64,000 nt of DNA from the NCBI RefSeq assembly GCF_000403135.1, contig NZ_AQPN01000090.1, positions 1 through 64,000 on the forward strand, written 5' to 3'. The notes beneath the pieces are model-generated. The model did no database searches, was not told the origin of the DNA, and worked only from the letters and a program-made list of their open reading frames with translations. Origin of the DNA: Arcticibacter svalbardensis MN12-7 (GTDB lineage: Bacteria; Bacteroidota; Bacteroidia; Sphingobacteriales; Sphingobacteriaceae). Positions 9,780-18,738 of this stretch are shown here, one piece after another; position 1 is the first letter of the stretch, and each line of letters begins with the position of its first letter. Made by a program: the position numbers and the translations under genes.

Positions 9780-12125
9780 TTAATTTTTACTGAAAATCCC
9801 TTTAATTTTTGACCTTAAACCAGTGCGCTCATCACCATAATTATAATTACCGTAAGCATAATCACTGCCCGTACCCATCCTGATGTCATTCAGCACGATA
9901 GCCAGACGTTTCATTTCATTTTCTTTAAACATATCTTCTACGATAGACAGCTGTGATTTTGATGTAATATGCTGTCTCACTATATAAAGACATAAGTCAG
10001 CATATCCAGCCAGTAACTGCGCATCAATCACTACCCCTACCGGAGGAGCATCAATAATAATATAATCGAAACGTTCTTTCAGGTCTTTAAATAACAATCC
10101 AATACGATTATGCATGAGTAATTCGGCAGGATTGGGTTGTGTTTCTCCGGAACTGATGACAAACAGATTATCGAGTGCACCCGATGGTCTAATGATCTGT
10201 TCAGGGATCATTTTATCATCCATGATATAATTCGTAAAACCTACGCTATTATCCACTCCTAGTTTGGAAGACAAGCCTGATTTGCGCAGGTCAAGTTCCA
10301 TCAACAACACTTTTTTACCCGATATTGCCAGAACACTGCCTAGATTAATCGATGTAAATGACTTTCCTTCATTAGCCATACTCGAAGTCAGCAAGATCAC
10401 TTTTTCATCCGCATCCTTCAAATAGAAGAATAACCGGGTTCGCAAAGCTCTAAACTGCTCTGCTATGGCGGATCGTGGGTTATGAGCGACAATTAAATTG
10501 TCGGATCCTGAATTATGACCGATCTCACCAATTACCGGAACCTGTGTTCCATTTATGATATCGTCTTTTCTTTCGATCAGACTATTGAGCAAAAATCGGG
10601 TATAAATCACGGTAGCTGGCAAAATCAAAGCCAGAAGTACTGCTATAGCATAAAAAACAGGGACCTTGGGACTTACTTTCTCCTGTGTTTTAGGAGGATC
10701 TATCTTTTTAGAATTCGGCGTATTATAAGTCTTACCAATAGCTGCTTCTTCACTTTTCTGCATTAGAAAAATATACAGCTGTTGTTTGATCTGCTGTTGA
10801 CGTGCCAAATCCAGATAGTTTCGTTCTATTTCAGGAACGTTTTGAATTTTTCCGGCTACAGTCTGCACTTGTTTCTGCAGGGAATTAAGTGTAATCTTCA
10901 AGAAGTCTTTGCTGTTGGTTAAACTGCTCAGCATATCTGCACGAAGGTTAGCAATCCGATCGTTCAGATTTGTGATTACCGGATTTTCTGCCGTTACGCC
11001 TACCATTCTCCGGTCACGCTCTAAAAGCAGGGTATTGTATTTATCAACCAAACTACTAAACGTAGGGTCTGACACTACGAGTGAACTAGGCACAACCCTG
11101 TCGTTTCCTGCATTCTTCTGCAGGTAATCCTGAATGCTGTTCAATACGCTGATCTGAGTTTGCACCTTGGCCACTTCATCGTTGAACTGACTGGTATTCT
11201 GAACCATCACTCTGGATTGTTCACTCATTTCGGCGATCTGATTGCGTTGCTTGAAGTTTTGAATATTTCCTTCCAAATCACCCAGCTCTCCTCCAAGATA
11301 ACTCAACCTGTTCCGGATAAACTTAACACTACTGTCTGCCAATGTATTACGATCTTCCAAATTGGATTGCACATAAATATCCAACAGTTTATTCAGGATA
11401 TCTTCCCCTTTCTTAGGTAAGGGATAAACAAAGTCAAGTTGTATGATACCCATCTGCTTGGCCAGCAATGCTACTGTCAGATTACTGCTCAATTTATTTA
11501 CAGTCTGATCGACAGATGAAAGTGTAAAGGCGTAATGATTCGATTTTAATCCAGGCAATGGATTAACCAGTTTAATTCTACCAATGTTAGCCAAACTCAA
11601 TGACTGATTAAAATCGACAATGGTATCAAGCGTTTCAGTCTGCAGATGAACTTTATGTCCTGCCAGAACCTCTGCATTAAACTTCGTGAAATGAATAGTA
11701 TCTACAGGTTCAGATATTTGAACCGTAAAAGGAGGGGTATAAAGTTCTTCATCTCTGATCGGACCTTTACTGAAGTAAGTGATGTTTAACTTCATATCAT
11801 TCACAACCCGTTCCATCAGGTATTTGGTTTGTAAAACCACTGCTTCCTCATCTACTATAGAGGCCGTTGGAACTCCAAATTCGGTTGAAAGGGAATTATC
11901 AGTCGACGTTGAAGGTGCTCCACGGTTGGAATTATTAATTTTAATCAGCGCATGTATGTTATACATAGGCGTGGTATACATCACATAAAAGAAGACTGCA
12001 GTAAAAAAAACGATGAACGCGAGTAAGAACCATGGCCATGCGGCTTTCATCTTTTTCCAAAGCTGACTGTAATTCGTCTCTTCACTTTCGTCGAATGACA
12101 TTCCTGTATTATTTATTCTGCTCAT
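9780..12125 (-). CDS. Wzc-like polysaccharide co-polymerase with BY-kinase domain
   Basis: An inner-membrane protein of 781 residues that would control chain length and couple synthesis to export. It has a Wzz domain with a first membrane helix at about 33-54, a long periplasmic coiled-coil region (about 260-460), a second helix at about 510-530, and a cytoplasmic tyrosine autokinase. The kinase has Walker A SSMANEGKSFTS, Walker A' LLMELDLRKSG and Walker B YIIIDAPPVGV. The tail is tyrosine-rich (SDYAYGNYNYGDE), the usual autophosphorylation cluster. It follows the Wza-like gene by 17 bp. Dephosphorylation would need a phosphatase that is not in the window. Confidence 0.92.
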   Translation of the reverse strand: MSRINNTGMSFDESEETNYSQLWKKMKAAWPWFLLAFIVFFTAVFFYVMYTTPMYNIHALIKINNSNRGAPSTSTDNSLSTEFGVPTASIVDEEAVVLQTKYLMERVVNDMKLNITYFSKGPIRDEELYTPPFTVQISEPVDTIHFTKFNAEVLAGHKVHLQTETLDTIVDFNQSLSLANIGRIKLVNPLPGLKSNHYAFTLSSVDQTVNKLSSNLTVALLAKQMGIIQLDFVYPLPKKGEDILNKLLDIYVQSNLEDRNTLADSSVKFIRNRLSYLGGELGDLEGNIQNFKQRNQIAEMSEQSRVMVQNTSQFNDEVAKVQTQISVLNSIQDYLQKNAGNDRVVPSSLVVSDPTFSSLVDKYNTLLLERDRRMVGVTAENPVITNLNDRIANLRADMLSSLTNSKDFLKITLNSLQKQVQTVAGKIQNVPEIERNYLDLARQQQIKQQLYIFLMQKSEEAAIGKTYNTPNSKKIDPPKTQEKVSPKVPVFYAIAVLLALILPATVIYTRFLLNSLIERKDDIINGTQVPVIGEIGHNSGSDNLIVAHNPRSAIAEQFRALRTRLFFYLKDADEKVILLTSSMANEGKSFTSINLGSVLAISGKKVLLMELDLRKSGLSSKLGVDNSVGFTNYIMDDKMIPEQIIRPSGALDNLFVISSGETQPNPAELLMHNRIGLLFKDLKERFDYIIIDAPPVGVVIDAQLLAGYADLCLYIVRQHITSKSQLSIVEDMFKENEMKRLAIVLNDIRMGTGSDYAYGNYNYGDERTGLRSKIKGIFSKN

Positions 12126-12142
12126 AAAAAGAGGTTAAAGCC

Positions 12143-12943
12143 CTAGTAAATACGTGTTATAATGAGTACAATCGTTGAAAGTGCGGATAAAGCAATCACA
12201 GCAGTAGAACGCGCAGTGTTGTTTAAGCTAAAGACCTTCGATTTGTTTGGTTCTACATAAACCACATCATTTTGCTTTAGAAAGTAATATGGGCTGTTAA
12301 AAATATTGGATGAGTTAATACTTACTGTTCCATATTCTTTCCTTCCGTTTACATCGCGAATGATCATGATGTTTTCTCTTTTGCCATAAAGGGTCAAATC
12401 GCCTGATAAACTAAGAGCATCGAGGATCGTCACTTTTTCGTTTGGTAAAGTATATGAACCGGGACGGTTAACCTCGCCCAGAATAGAGATCTTAAAGTTG
12501 GCAAAACGAACACTTACGTTCGGTTTCTGGAAATACCTAGCTGCTTTTGTACGGATCAAATCGCGGGCTTGAAAAGTAGTCAATCCGCCTACCTTCACAT
12601 TGCCGATAATAGCAAGCTCAATCTCACCATTCTTATCAACAGAAAATCCTTCGATCTCACGTGAACTTGGATTCCTTGGCGTTCCCATTGTTTCCAGGGG
12701 ATTGGATTGATTGATTACCGCTGCGGTCTGTGGATCAACTGTAATGATAGATACTGATAAAATATCATCTGGCTGAATGATCGGTTCTGTAAAATTCGTA
12801 ACAGAATCTAACCGCTTCCGGTCTGTTTGATTTAAATTCTGAAAATACGGAATATTTTTAGTGCTTACACAAGAAGAAATAAGGGTCAGACCAGAAATAA
12901 ACATAAAGTTTAAGGCGAAAATTTTCCAAAATTTGTGTGTCAT
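12143..12943 (-). CDS. Wza-like polysaccharide export lipoprotein
   Basis: A 266-residue outer-membrane export protein: lipoprotein signal with LTLISSC (Cys near residue 25), a Poly_export domain (YRLGPGD-like stretch IQPDDILSVSII), an SLBB domain (ISILGEVNRPGSYTLP), and a hydrophobic C-terminal segment (STAVIALSALSTIVLII) that may span the outer membrane. It is the first gene of the exopolysaccharide operon, with a -7 promoter match 36 bp before its start. Confidence 0.9.
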   Translation of the reverse strand: MTHKFWKIFALNFMFISGLTLISSCVSTKNIPYFQNLNQTDRKRLDSVTNFTEPIIQPDDILSVSIITVDPQTAAVINQSNPLETMGTPRNPSSREIEGFSVDKNGEIELAIIGNVKVGGLTTFQARDLIRTKAARYFQKPNVSVRFANFKISILGEVNRPGSYTLPNEKVTILDALSLSGDLTLYGKRENIMIIRDVNGRKEYGTVSINSSNIFNSPYYFLKQNDVVYVEPNKSKVFSLNNTARSTAVIALSALSTIVLIITRIY

Positions 12944-12978
12944 AGATTAAGAATATGCATAAAGTAAATAAACGTAAA

Positions 12979-12986
12979 CAAAAGTA
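12979..12986 (-). promoter_or_regulatory. Candidate -7 promoter element of the exopolysaccharide operon
   Basis: Minus-strand TACTTTTG matches the Bacteroidetes TAnnTTTG consensus exactly, about 36 bp before the wza-like start. No convincing -33 TTTG lies about 20 bp upstream, so this is a partial promoter call. Confidence 0.35.
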
Positions 12987-13031
12987 TCACTTATGATCCC
13001 GCTCGTGGTACACATCTAATACACAAAAGCC

Positions 13032-13048
13032 TTCCCATAATTTGGGAA
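13032..13048 (-). terminator. Small hairpin downstream of the OmpA-like gene
   Basis: TTCCCA-TAATT-TGGGAA forms a 6-bp stem with a 5-nt loop. On the minus strand it is followed by GGCTTTTG, a weak T-run. It could end transcription from the OmpA-like gene, although it lies about 140 bp beyond that gene's stop. Confidence 0.3.
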
Positions 13049-13190
13049 AAAATGTTCAAAAGCAACAATTTTTTATTATTTGAATGCTTTGTGCTATTAA
13101 ACGCGATGGCATTTTTAGCGGGTTAAAAAGTTTGTAGTTTTTATACGGACCTATCGTAAATTTTATGATCGACAAGGATATACGCTATTA

Positions 13191-13637
13191 TTATTTACCC
13201 ATTTTTTTAAGCTCAACCTCCACTCTTCTATTTTTTTGGCGACCGGCTTTAGTTTTATTACTAGCAATCGGTACAGTACTTCCGAAAGGGGTTGTAATAA
13301 TACGTTCGCTTTTTACTCCTTTAGAAACCAAGTACTCTTTTACGTTTCCTGCCCTCTTATCAGATAGCACCCAATTGTACTTGTAAGCACCAATACTATC
13401 TGCATGCCCCCTTAAAGAAACAACATAATTATCATGGATAACTGCACTTGCCAGTTGATCTAATTTTTTGTAATAAGAAACACGAACAGAAGGCTTGTCA
13501 AAGTCGTATTCCAGATTTTTAGTTAGATCAGCCAAAACTATAGCATTTGTTTTTTTCAGCGTATTAACGTCTTTTCCAGCTCTTACAAAAACAAATAAGA
13601 AAAATGCGGCCATAATACTCAGCAGTGTAGTTTTCAT
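13191..13637 (-). CDS. OmpA-domain periplasmic/outer-membrane protein
   Basis: A short 148-residue protein with an N-terminal signal sequence (MKTTLLSIMAAFFLFVFVRAG) and one OmpA C-terminal domain. The peptidoglycan-binding signature is visible as SLRGHADSIGAYKYNWVLSD, KRAGNVKEYLVSKG and NRRVEV. There is no beta-barrel and no obvious lipobox, so it is probably a soluble periplasmic peptidoglycan binder. It is transcribed alone, about 250 bp ahead of the exopolysaccharide operon. Confidence 0.85.
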   Translation of the reverse strand: MKTTLLSIMAAFFLFVFVRAGKDVNTLKKTNAIVLADLTKNLEYDFDKPSVRVSYYKKLDQLASAVIHDNYVVSLRGHADSIGAYKYNWVLSDKRAGNVKEYLVSKGVKSERIITTPFGSTVPIASNKTKAGRQKNRRVEVELKKMGK

Positions 13638-13985
13638 AACGATGAAAATTTAAATATGTATACTATTTTTAAAGCTAACACCAACTCTTTTACAAAGTTC
13701 TGTGCAGACACCGGAATGTTCGGACTCTTCAGAGTTATGTATATTTAATGTATAAATGAGAGAAAAGTTGTATATCAGTTATTCTCCAGAATGAATCAAT
13801 ATGCCATCACGTTTTTATGCGATTAAACAAAGAGATGGAAATGAATAAAAATGCGCATACTAATAAAAATCAGCTTATTACAGGTAATTATCGTAGATTA
13901 TACTCCTTTTTCTGTTCGTAACATCGTTGATTATTACGGCACTTTAGGATAATTTCGTTATTATTGATAACGATTATACGATGAT
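13638..13985. other. Intergenic region between divergent OmpA-like and MFS genes
   Basis: This 348-bp AT-rich region separates two divergent genes and must hold both promoters. No clear TAnnTTTG element was found for either. The only obvious structure is the inverted repeat at 13955-13973, listed separately. A small open frame on the minus strand here overlaps the MFS gene and is not considered real. Confidence 0.6.
13955..13973. promoter_or_regulatory. Inverted repeat, possible operator of the MFS gene
   Basis: TCGTTAT-TATTG-ATAACGA has perfect 7-bp arms with a 5-nt spacer and ends 12 bp before the MFS start codon. The position suits a repressor site or a leader hairpin; the cognate regulator is unknown. 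Confidence 0.35.
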
Positions 13986-15251
13986 ATGAATACTGATGAT
14001 TCGGAGTCTGTAAAACCAGACCCTTATGCCGCCTTACGCTTTCCTGAATTCCGTGCATACTTACTAATGCGTTTCTTTTTAACATTTGGATATCAGATTC
14101 AAGCTGTTGTAATTGGATGGTACATTTATCATCTTACTAAAGATCCATTGTCACTGGGACTGATTGGTTTATGTGAGGCCATTCCTGCTGTTAGCATTTC
14201 CCTCTACGGCGGTTATGTAGCAGATAAATCAGAGAAAACTAAACTACTAAAGATTATCATTGGAGGCATGATTGCCTGTTCTACAGTACTTTATCTCATC
14301 ACGCTGCCAACATTATCTTCCAGACTCAGTACTGCCCATCTTGTAGGGATTATCTATATGATGATCTTTTGCATCGGCATCTGTCGGGGTTTCATGGGCC
14401 CTACTACTTTTTCGCTCATGTCTTTAATCGTTCCAAGGGCGCTTTATCCCAATTCCTCTACCTGGAATAGTACTGGTTTTCAGATTGCCGCTATTGGTGG
14501 TCCTGCTGCCGGGGGATTGATTTATGCCTTTGCCGGAATCTCCTTTACCTTTTTGCTGATCCTGATATTTTTGTCAATTGCTTTATGCTGTATCTTTTTA
14601 ATCAAAAAAAGAGAACCTGTATTTATGCCTAAAGAAAGTATTTTTGAAAGTCTTTCCGTAGGAATCAAATTTGTATTTGGAAACAGGATGATGCTGGGAG
14701 CCATGAGTCTGGATATGTTCTCCGTATTTTTTGGTGGTGCTGTAGCTCTAATTCCTGTAATTGCCAGTGAAGTGCTTCATGTTGGCGCAGAAGGGTTTGG
14801 CATAATGAGGGCGACACCCGCAATAGGAGCTGTATTAACCATGCTTTTCATGGCTCGTCACTCTCCTATGAATAAACCATGGAGGAATCTGCTCATTGCA
14901 GTAACAGGGTTTGGGGTCTCAATCATCTGTTATGGATTGTCTACAAATTTTTACCTGACCCTTTTCTTTCTCTTTTTTGAAGGCGTTTTTGATAGTGTAA
15001 GTGTCGTTATACGTTCTACCATCATGCAGCTGCTTACTCCTGATAACATGCGTGGGCGCGTATCTGCAGTCAACTCGATGTTCATCGGATCTTCCAATGA
15101 AATAGGTGCATTTGAATCCGGGTTAACGGCCCGACTCATGGGAACAGTCCCAGCCGTCGTATTCGGAGGTACAATGACCCTGATCATTGTCAGTGTTACC
15201 TATTTCAAAACTAAAGTACTGGTTCCTCTTGGATTAAAAGAAATAGAATAA
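13986..15251 (+). CDS. MFS transporter, EntS-like
   Basis: A 421-residue major facilitator superfamily protein with about twelve membrane helices and the characteristic inter-helix motif GGYVADKSEKTKLL (about 77-90) after the second helix. The DNMRGRVSAVNSMFIGSSNEIGAFESG stretch (about 350-375) is typical of the EntS/MFS_3 branch of small-molecule and siderophore exporters. The substrate cannot be inferred; no siderophore biosynthesis genes are in the window. It stands alone on the plus strand, 82 bp before an SRPBCC gene. Confidence 0.85.
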   Translation: MNTDDSESVKPDPYAALRFPEFRAYLLMRFFLTFGYQIQAVVIGWYIYHLTKDPLSLGLIGLCEAIPAVSISLYGGYVADKSEKTKLLKIIIGGMIACSTVLYLITLPTLSSRLSTAHLVGIIYMMIFCIGICRGFMGPTTFSLMSLIVPRALYPNSSTWNSTGFQIAAIGGPAAGGLIYAFAGISFTFLLILIFLSIALCCIFLIKKREPVFMPKESIFESLSVGIKFVFGNRMMLGAMSLDMFSVFFGGAVALIPVIASEVLHVGAEGFGIMRATPAIGAVLTMLFMARHSPMNKPWRNLLIAVTGFGVSIICYGLSTNFYLTLFFLFFEGVFDSVSVVIRSTIMQLLTPDNMRGRVSAVNSMFIGSSNEIGAFESGLTARLMGTVPAVVFGGTMTLIIVSVTYFKTKVLVPLGLKEIE

Positions 15252-15332
15252 AGGGACAAGGATCAGGATTTTGCTTTGTTTATGGCATAATTATAGATAA
15301 ATAAGAGTATTAAAAAACTATCTATCTACATT

Positions 15333-15911
15333 ATGGAAGCATCACAAGTTAACAACATTGAAATTAAAAAGGAATTTCCGGTATCAAAAGAAGCGCTTTA
15401 TCAGGCATGGACGAATGCTGATGATTTAAAAAAATGGTGGAAGCCATTGAAAGCGACGTTGACTGAAGTGGACAATACTGTCGAAAAAGCAGGTAAAATA
15501 AAGTACACTTTTGAAAATAACGGAATCAAGGATTTTCTGATTATTACCGGCGAATATTTGAAAGTAGAAGAAAATGCAAAGTTAGTGTACACCTGGGACT
15601 GGGTTACACAGGAGGGTCCTTTAGGAAATGCAAGTTATAAACTAACTGTAAATTTTACGGATGCCGATCAAGGCAGTCAAATTGCAATTCTTCAGGAGAG
15701 CAATTCGACGGAGGAAGCCGTAATGCCGCATCAGGAAGGTTGGGAAAAATCACTTGAAGATTTAAGGACCTATTTAACTGAAGGACAAAATTCAACGGAT
15801 GATCAGGAGGAGGAAGAACCTACCACAGAGAATAGAAGCAATCAGGACTCTGGCTCGGAAGATGTTGCTGGTTACAGAGAAGCACCCGACCAGCAAAAAG
15901 TTGGGGAATAA
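15333..15911 (+). CDS. SRPBCC / AHSA1-like domain protein with acidic tail
   Basis: A 192-residue protein. Residues about 8-150 form an AHSA1/START-like fold (IKKEFPVSKEALYQAWTNADDLKKWW at the start and a closing helix GWEKSLEDLRTYL), a family that binds hydrophobic ligands or acts with Hsp90 in eukaryotes. The last 45 residues are low-complexity and acidic (QEEEEPTTENRSNQDSGSED) and probably disordered. No catalytic residues are recognisable, and the specific role is unknown. Confidence 0.8.
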   Translation: MEASQVNNIEIKKEFPVSKEALYQAWTNADDLKKWWKPLKATLTEVDNTVEKAGKIKYTFENNGIKDFLIITGEYLKVEENAKLVYTWDWVTQEGPLGNASYKLTVNFTDADQGSQIAILQESNSTEEAVMPHQEGWEKSLEDLRTYLTEGQNSTDDQEEEEPTTENRSNQDSGSEDVAGYREAPDQQKVGE

Positions 15912-15975
15912 GTAGAGTTAAGTATTCCTTTTATTTTATAACAGAAAGCAGGTTCTTTAATGCTTTAAGATTCAA

Positions 15976-16032
15976 AATCTCCTTATTTTAATCTAACACA
16001 GGTAAACTGTGACAGATTAATCTAAGGAGATT
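15976..16032. terminator. Long bidirectional terminator hairpin between convergent genes
   Basis: An interrupted stem: AATCTCCTTA pairs with TAAGGAGATT (10 bp), TTAATCT with AGATTAA (7 bp) and CACAG with CTGTG (5 bp), around a 5-nt loop, with two 2-nt internal loops. A T-rich stretch follows on the plus strand (TATTTATT) and T's follow on the minus strand. It lies between the convergent SRPBCC and acyl-CoA dehydrogenase genes. Confidence 0.75.
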
Positions 16033-16057
16033 ATTTATTACCAGTAGAATTTATTAA

Positions 16058-17557
16058 TTAAGCAAAATTAAGCCATGAACTATCATCTGCATAGTCGTCA
16101 ACAACCTGAACAGTATTATCAAATTTAAATGAGCACATCAGGGAGGAGATTTCCTGTTGTACCATAGTAATACAATTTTCAATCAAGTCTTTCCTGAAAC
16201 CTTTAGCCTCCAGATCCAATACGTATCCCACGGAAACAATTCTTCCCAGAATCTTACCTAGATCAACAAGCTTGCGCTGAGAGATGGTGCTGCTGATAGA
16301 GAAGCTTAAGTCTTTTTTAAAATGCAAACAAGCTTCAGCTGTTACTTTAAAATCTTTTAGAAAATCAAACAGATTCAGTTGTTTTTGTTTTTTCATAAGA
16401 CGGGTAATCATTTCGGCTATCTGCGCATACAGCATTTCATTAGAACCTTCAAAAATCTGAAAAGGTCTGCTATCCATGATACCACGACCACCAATATGGC
16501 TGATGCGGTATCCGTTTGCACCAGAAACCTGTACCAATAACTGGGCAGATTCCTGCATTAGATCTGTAACAACGGCTTTCATGCTATTTGCTTCCAGGCC
16601 TTCGGTTGCCAGGTTATGGTCAATTCCACTGATCTGGCTACTCCTGGCACACATAGCTGAACAAATGGTAAAAGCAGATTGAATCCTGGCAATCTGATGT
16701 TGCACCTGATCCATGGATAATAAATTACCTGCACCAACCATTCTATTCTTGCAGTGGTTAATGGCTTCGTCCATCATGCGTTTGATAAAGCCCATACCCA
16801 TACCTGGGAATTGCATTCTGCTTCGATGTAAAATATCAAGCATCATTTTAATCCCTGTAGTCTCCGGTTCTAATTTAAATTTAGCGGGAACCTCCAGGTC
16901 AAGGGTATTTAATCCGTAAGGAATCATGTAAAGTCCTAAACTATCATAAAGTTCCTCTACTACAACTTGTTGTTTCTTTTGAGCAGTATCGCAGATAAAA
17001 AAGTCAATATCCCTGCTTAGTTCTCCATTGTCTATTGACTTCCGGCAAGCGATGAGCCAATAATCGGCTAAACCGGTCAGGCCTTGCCAATGTTTGGTAC
17101 CTTTAATTGCATATCCATCATTAAAAGGCGTGTGGCATGTTTTCATGTTTAAGGCATCACTACCAAAGTCTGGCTCAGTAATCATGAGTCCACCCATATT
17201 CTGATTCATCAGAAAGCGGTCAAAAATTTCTTTTTTTACGCCTTCGTTTGCATATTTAGAAATAGGCTCTAAAAAGAGGGCGATGTTGATTCCGAATGTT
17301 AAGGAAAGGGGAAGTGATTCGTAGGATGCTGCAGCTAATAAGCCTAAGCATTCTTTTACTTTGCTTCCACGGCCTCCGTATTGTTCAGGAATAGCAACGG
17401 CTAAAGGAACTTTAGACATAATTCCACTCATAATTGAAGGGGGAAGACCTCTTTCAAGGCTGAGTTTATTTATATCTTCTTTCTCGTGAAATAAATGTCT
17501 TAGAGTTTCTTCGAACTCTTTAATGAATTCTGAAAAACTAGTTGTAGTCAATGTCAT
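16058..17557 (-). CDS. Acyl-CoA dehydrogenase family protein
   Basis: A flavoprotein of 499 residues: N-terminal helical domain, central beta domain (MITEPDFGSDALNMKT, KHWQGLTGLADYW), and a C-terminal helical domain (MQFPGMGMGFIKRMMDEAINHC, RIQSAFTICSAMCARSS, GGRGIMDSRPFQIFEGSNEML). It would oxidise an acyl-CoA at the alpha-beta bond with FAD. It is about 100 residues longer than typical short-chain enzymes, with an extra C-terminal region after about residue 385. The start is the ATG at 17557; two upstream codons (TTG CAT) are in frame but unlikely. It is a monocistronic gene of unknown substrate range. Confidence 0.85.
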   Translation of the reverse strand: MTLTTTSFSEFIKEFEETLRHLFHEKEDINKLSLERGLPPSIMSGIMSKVPLAVAIPEQYGGRGSKVKECLGLLAAASYESLPLSLTFGINIALFLEPISKYANEGVKKEIFDRFLMNQNMGGLMITEPDFGSDALNMKTCHTPFNDGYAIKGTKHWQGLTGLADYWLIACRKSIDNGELSRDIDFFICDTAQKKQQVVVEELYDSLGLYMIPYGLNTLDLEVPAKFKLEPETTGIKMMLDILHRSRMQFPGMGMGFIKRMMDEAINHCKNRMVGAGNLLSMDQVQHQIARIQSAFTICSAMCARSSQISGIDHNLATEGLEANSMKAVVTDLMQESAQLLVQVSGANGYRISHIGGRGIMDSRPFQIFEGSNEMLYAQIAEMITRLMKKQKQLNLFDFLKDFKVTAEACLHFKKDLSFSISSTISQRKLVDLGKILGRIVSVGYVLDLEAKGFRKDLIENCITMVQQEISSLMCSFKFDNTVQVVDDYADDSSWLNFA

Positions 17558-17820
17558 ATGCAAAGGTAATTATCTTAGTAGTAGGTTATAGGAGTGTAAA
17601 CAAATTATTAACGATTTAGTTGTGTGATCAGCTAAAATCTTTCATTATAATGTCATTTTCTTAAATCAATGACTACTCATGCATTTTAAAGTTCATGATT
17701 TAATGGTATAATTTTAATGTATATGATTAAGCGATACACTTATATTAGCAACAAATAACTGATACCTAGCAAAGGCTGGTATGCAGGTAATTATAAGGCA
17801 ATCAATTAACAATAAATGAC

Positions 17821-18738
17821 ATGGTGATCAAAAAAAATATTCTTATTAAGATTCAATACCTAATTCTGGTTACCTTGTTGATGTGTATATCTTATTTTAC
17901 TATGGCACAAGGAAAAATTGACATTCAAGGACATCGGGGATGCAGGGGACTAATGCCTGAAAACACCATACCGGCTATGAAAAAAGCAATGGATCTTGGT
18001 GTTACTACCCTGGAGATGGATATTGCTATTAGTAAGGATATGCATGCGGTTGTGTCACATGATCCTTTTATGTCTTCGGATTTCGTAACGAAACCAGATG
18101 GACAAGCCGTTACGTCAGCAGAGTCAAAAAGCTTAAAAATATACGCGCTAAACTACGAAGAGATCCGGAAGTTTGATGTGGGAAGCAGAGGAAATGATAA
18201 GTTTCCGAAGCAGGAAAAGATGGTGGCCTACAAACCTTTACTGAGCGATTTGATTGATTCAACCGAGGCCTATGCAAAGCATGCTCATTTACCGGATCCC
18301 TATTATAATATTGAAACAAAGGTAACAGCAGAAGGGGATGACATTTATCATCCGAAACCAGAAGCTTTTATGAAAGTGCTGATGCCTGTCATATTGAGTA
18401 AGGGTATAGAAAAAAGAGTGATCATTCAATCTTTTGATCCCCGAACACTGGAAATTGTACACCGTGATTATCCGGAAATTAAAACAGCACTTTTGGTCGA
18501 GAATAAGGAAAGCTTTAAGCTTAACCTGAAAAGGCTGAGCTTTAAACCAACCATATACAGCCCTTACTATCTACTTGTTAACGACAAAACAATCAAGGAT
18601 TGCCATAAACAGGATATTAAAATTATTCCATGGACAGTTAATACCCAGGCGGCTATTGAAGGTTTGATCAACAAGGGAGTGGATGGCATTATTACTGACT
18701 ACCCGGATTTGTTGATCCACAAAAACAAATCACGTTGA
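17821..18738 (+). CDS. Glycerophosphodiester phosphodiesterase, secreted
   Basis: Hydrolyses deacylated phospholipid head groups to glycerol-3-phosphate and an alcohol. The 305-residue protein has a signal peptide ending near FTMAQG, then the GDPD core: GHRGCRGLMPENT (catalytic His/Arg), EMDIAISKD (metal-binding Glu/Asp), VVSHDP, and a C-terminal WTVNTQ...GVDGIITDYPD. It should act in the periplasm. It overlaps the next gene by 4 bp. Confidence 0.92.
   Translation: MVIKKNILIKIQYLILVTLLMCISYFTMAQGKIDIQGHRGCRGLMPENTIPAMKKAMDLGVTTLEMDIAISKDMHAVVSHDPFMSSDFVTKPDGQAVTSAESKSLKIYALNYEEIRKFDVGSRGNDKFPKQEKMVAYKPLLSDLIDSTEAYAKHAHLPDPYYNIETKVTAEGDDIYHPKPEAFMKVLMPVILSKGIEKRVIIQSFDPRTLEIVHRDYPEIKTALLVENKESFKLNLKRLSFKPTIYSPYYLLVNDKTIKDCHKQDIKIIPWTVNTQAAIEGLINKGVDGIITDYPDLLIHKNKSR

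Noticed and set aside
17561-17568. TACCTTTG on the minus strand as promoter of the acyl-CoA dehydrogenase
   Set aside because: It lies only 4 bp before the start codon, so transcription would start inside the gene.
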